NCBI GenBank assembly: GCA_964392085.1
Contig: CAYMOV010000060.1
Coordinates: 1 to 14,985 of the forward strand
Direction: 5' to 3'
DNA from: CAYMOV01 sp964392085
Lineage (GTDB): Bacteria; Oederibacteriota; Muellerivitia; Muellerivitales; Muellerivitaceae
Length of the DNA: 14,985 nt
Position numbers and translations under genes: made by a program. Within the stretch, counting starts at the first letter, position 1. Each line of letters starts with the position of its first letter. Below, in pieces: positions 14,562-14,985 of the stretch. The notes beneath the pieces are model-generated. The model did not search any database, was not told the DNA's origin, and saw only the letters and a list, made by a program, of their open reading frames with translations.

Positions 14562-14661
14562 TAAATAGCGTGCACCCGATCCTCAGAGACGGGGATCGAG
14601 TAGTTGGGTGCCTGTCAAAAAAAGAGTTTAAATAGAGCCTCAAAAGCTCTGTTGTGTTTTT

Positions 14662-14985
14662 CCAACGGAGAGTTTGATTCTGGCTCAGGACGAACGTTGG
14701 CGGTGCGTCTCAGACATGCAAGTCGAGCGAGAAAGCCCCGCAAGGGGTGAGTAGAGCGGCGAACGGGTGAGTAATACTTGGGTAACATTCCCTTCAGATT
14801 GGGATAACACATCGAAAGGTGTGCTAATACCGAATAAGACCACGGCCACTCCGGTGGCTGAGGTCAAAGATGGCGCAAGCTATCACTGATGGATTGGCTC
14901 AAGCACCATTAGCTAGTTGGCGGGGTAACTGCCCACCAAGGCTACGATGGTTAGCCGGCCTGAGAGGGTGATCGGCCACACTGGG
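14662..14985 (+). rRNA. 16S ribosomal RNA, 5' part (truncated by window end)
   Basis: AGAGTTTGATTCTGGCTCAG at 14669-14688 is the universal 27F site (E. coli 8-27), placing the mature 5' end near 14662. Further conserved blocks are ACATGCAAGTCGAGCG, GGCGAACGGGTGAGTAA, GCTAATACCG, ATTAGCTAGTTGGCGGGGTAA and the final GGCCACACTGGG (about E. coli 305-315). V1 is reduced to a short hairpin (GCCCCGCAAGGGGT). The opening GACGAACGTTGGCGGTGCGTC and CTCAGACATGCAAG are not those of Proteobacteria, Firmicutes or Actinobacteria as I know them. The remaining four fifths of the gene lie outside the window. Confidence 0.97.

Larger units (their letters stand above)
14345..14661 (+). other. 16S rRNA leader with antitermination-like and processing elements
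   Basis: This stretch has no gene and is dense in hairpins. A boxB-like region near 14371-14397 can fold as CAACCGG/CCGGTTG or as TTCCCG/CGGGAA. Two boxA-like sites follow at 14404 and 14551. A long hairpin at 14572-14611 combines GCACCC/GGGTGC with GATCCTC/GGGGATC. A small hairpin AGAGC/GCTCT lies near 14634. The last part before 16S probably forms the 5' strand of the processing stem, whose partner lies beyond the window. Confidence 0.6.

Overview
This is a high-GC bacterial chromosome segment of mostly housekeeping genes with several structured intergenic regions. The organism cannot be named from the window. It has a split alpha/beta glycyl-tRNA synthetase, a bifunctional class A PBP, an exported beta-helix protein and a 16S rRNA whose 5' part has a very short V1 hairpin. 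That part does not look like a common cultured genus; a deep-branching, possibly candidate-phylum, Gram-negative-type lineage is my inference.

Left part (1-4113, all +): the tail of an unidentified CDS, then recO (zinc-ribbon type), glyQ and glyS. A 9-bp-periodic inverted repeat lies between glyQ and glyS. Next comes about 670 bp without a gene (4114-4787), holding two perfect hairpins, a foldable segment closed by an 8-bp stem (4210-4335) and a candidate promoter for the following gene.

Middle (4788-10352, all +): ppdK (pyruvate, phosphate dikinase, with a Lys/Ala-rich N-terminal extension) ends in a cluster of hairpins including two terminator-like ones. A monocistronic gene follows for a secreted three-part protein: right-handed beta-helix, Lys/Ala/Glu-rich helical stalk, then a long Ala/Pro-rich repeat tail. 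It ends in its own strong terminator. A small MogA/MoaB-family gene with a degenerate GGTG motif comes next.

Right part: 10353-10706 is non-coding and dense in stems. A convergent PBP1A gene (minus strand) lies beyond it. PBP1A and tyrS diverge from a short intergenic region with a promoter for each; the tyrS promoter lies so close to the ATG that its mRNA is probably leaderless. After the tyrS terminator, a near-consensus promoter starts an rRNA operon. Its leader (about 320 nt) carries two boxA-like sites and hairpins, and the window ends about 324 nt into the 16S gene.

Functionally the window covers translation (glyQS, tyrS, 16S), recombination repair (recO), PEP/pyruvate interconversion (ppdK) and cell-wall synthesis (PBP1A). 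I see no defence system, phage, insertion sequence, CRISPR array or tRNA gene. The least ordinary items are the beta-helix/stalk/tail protein and the two structured non-coding segments.
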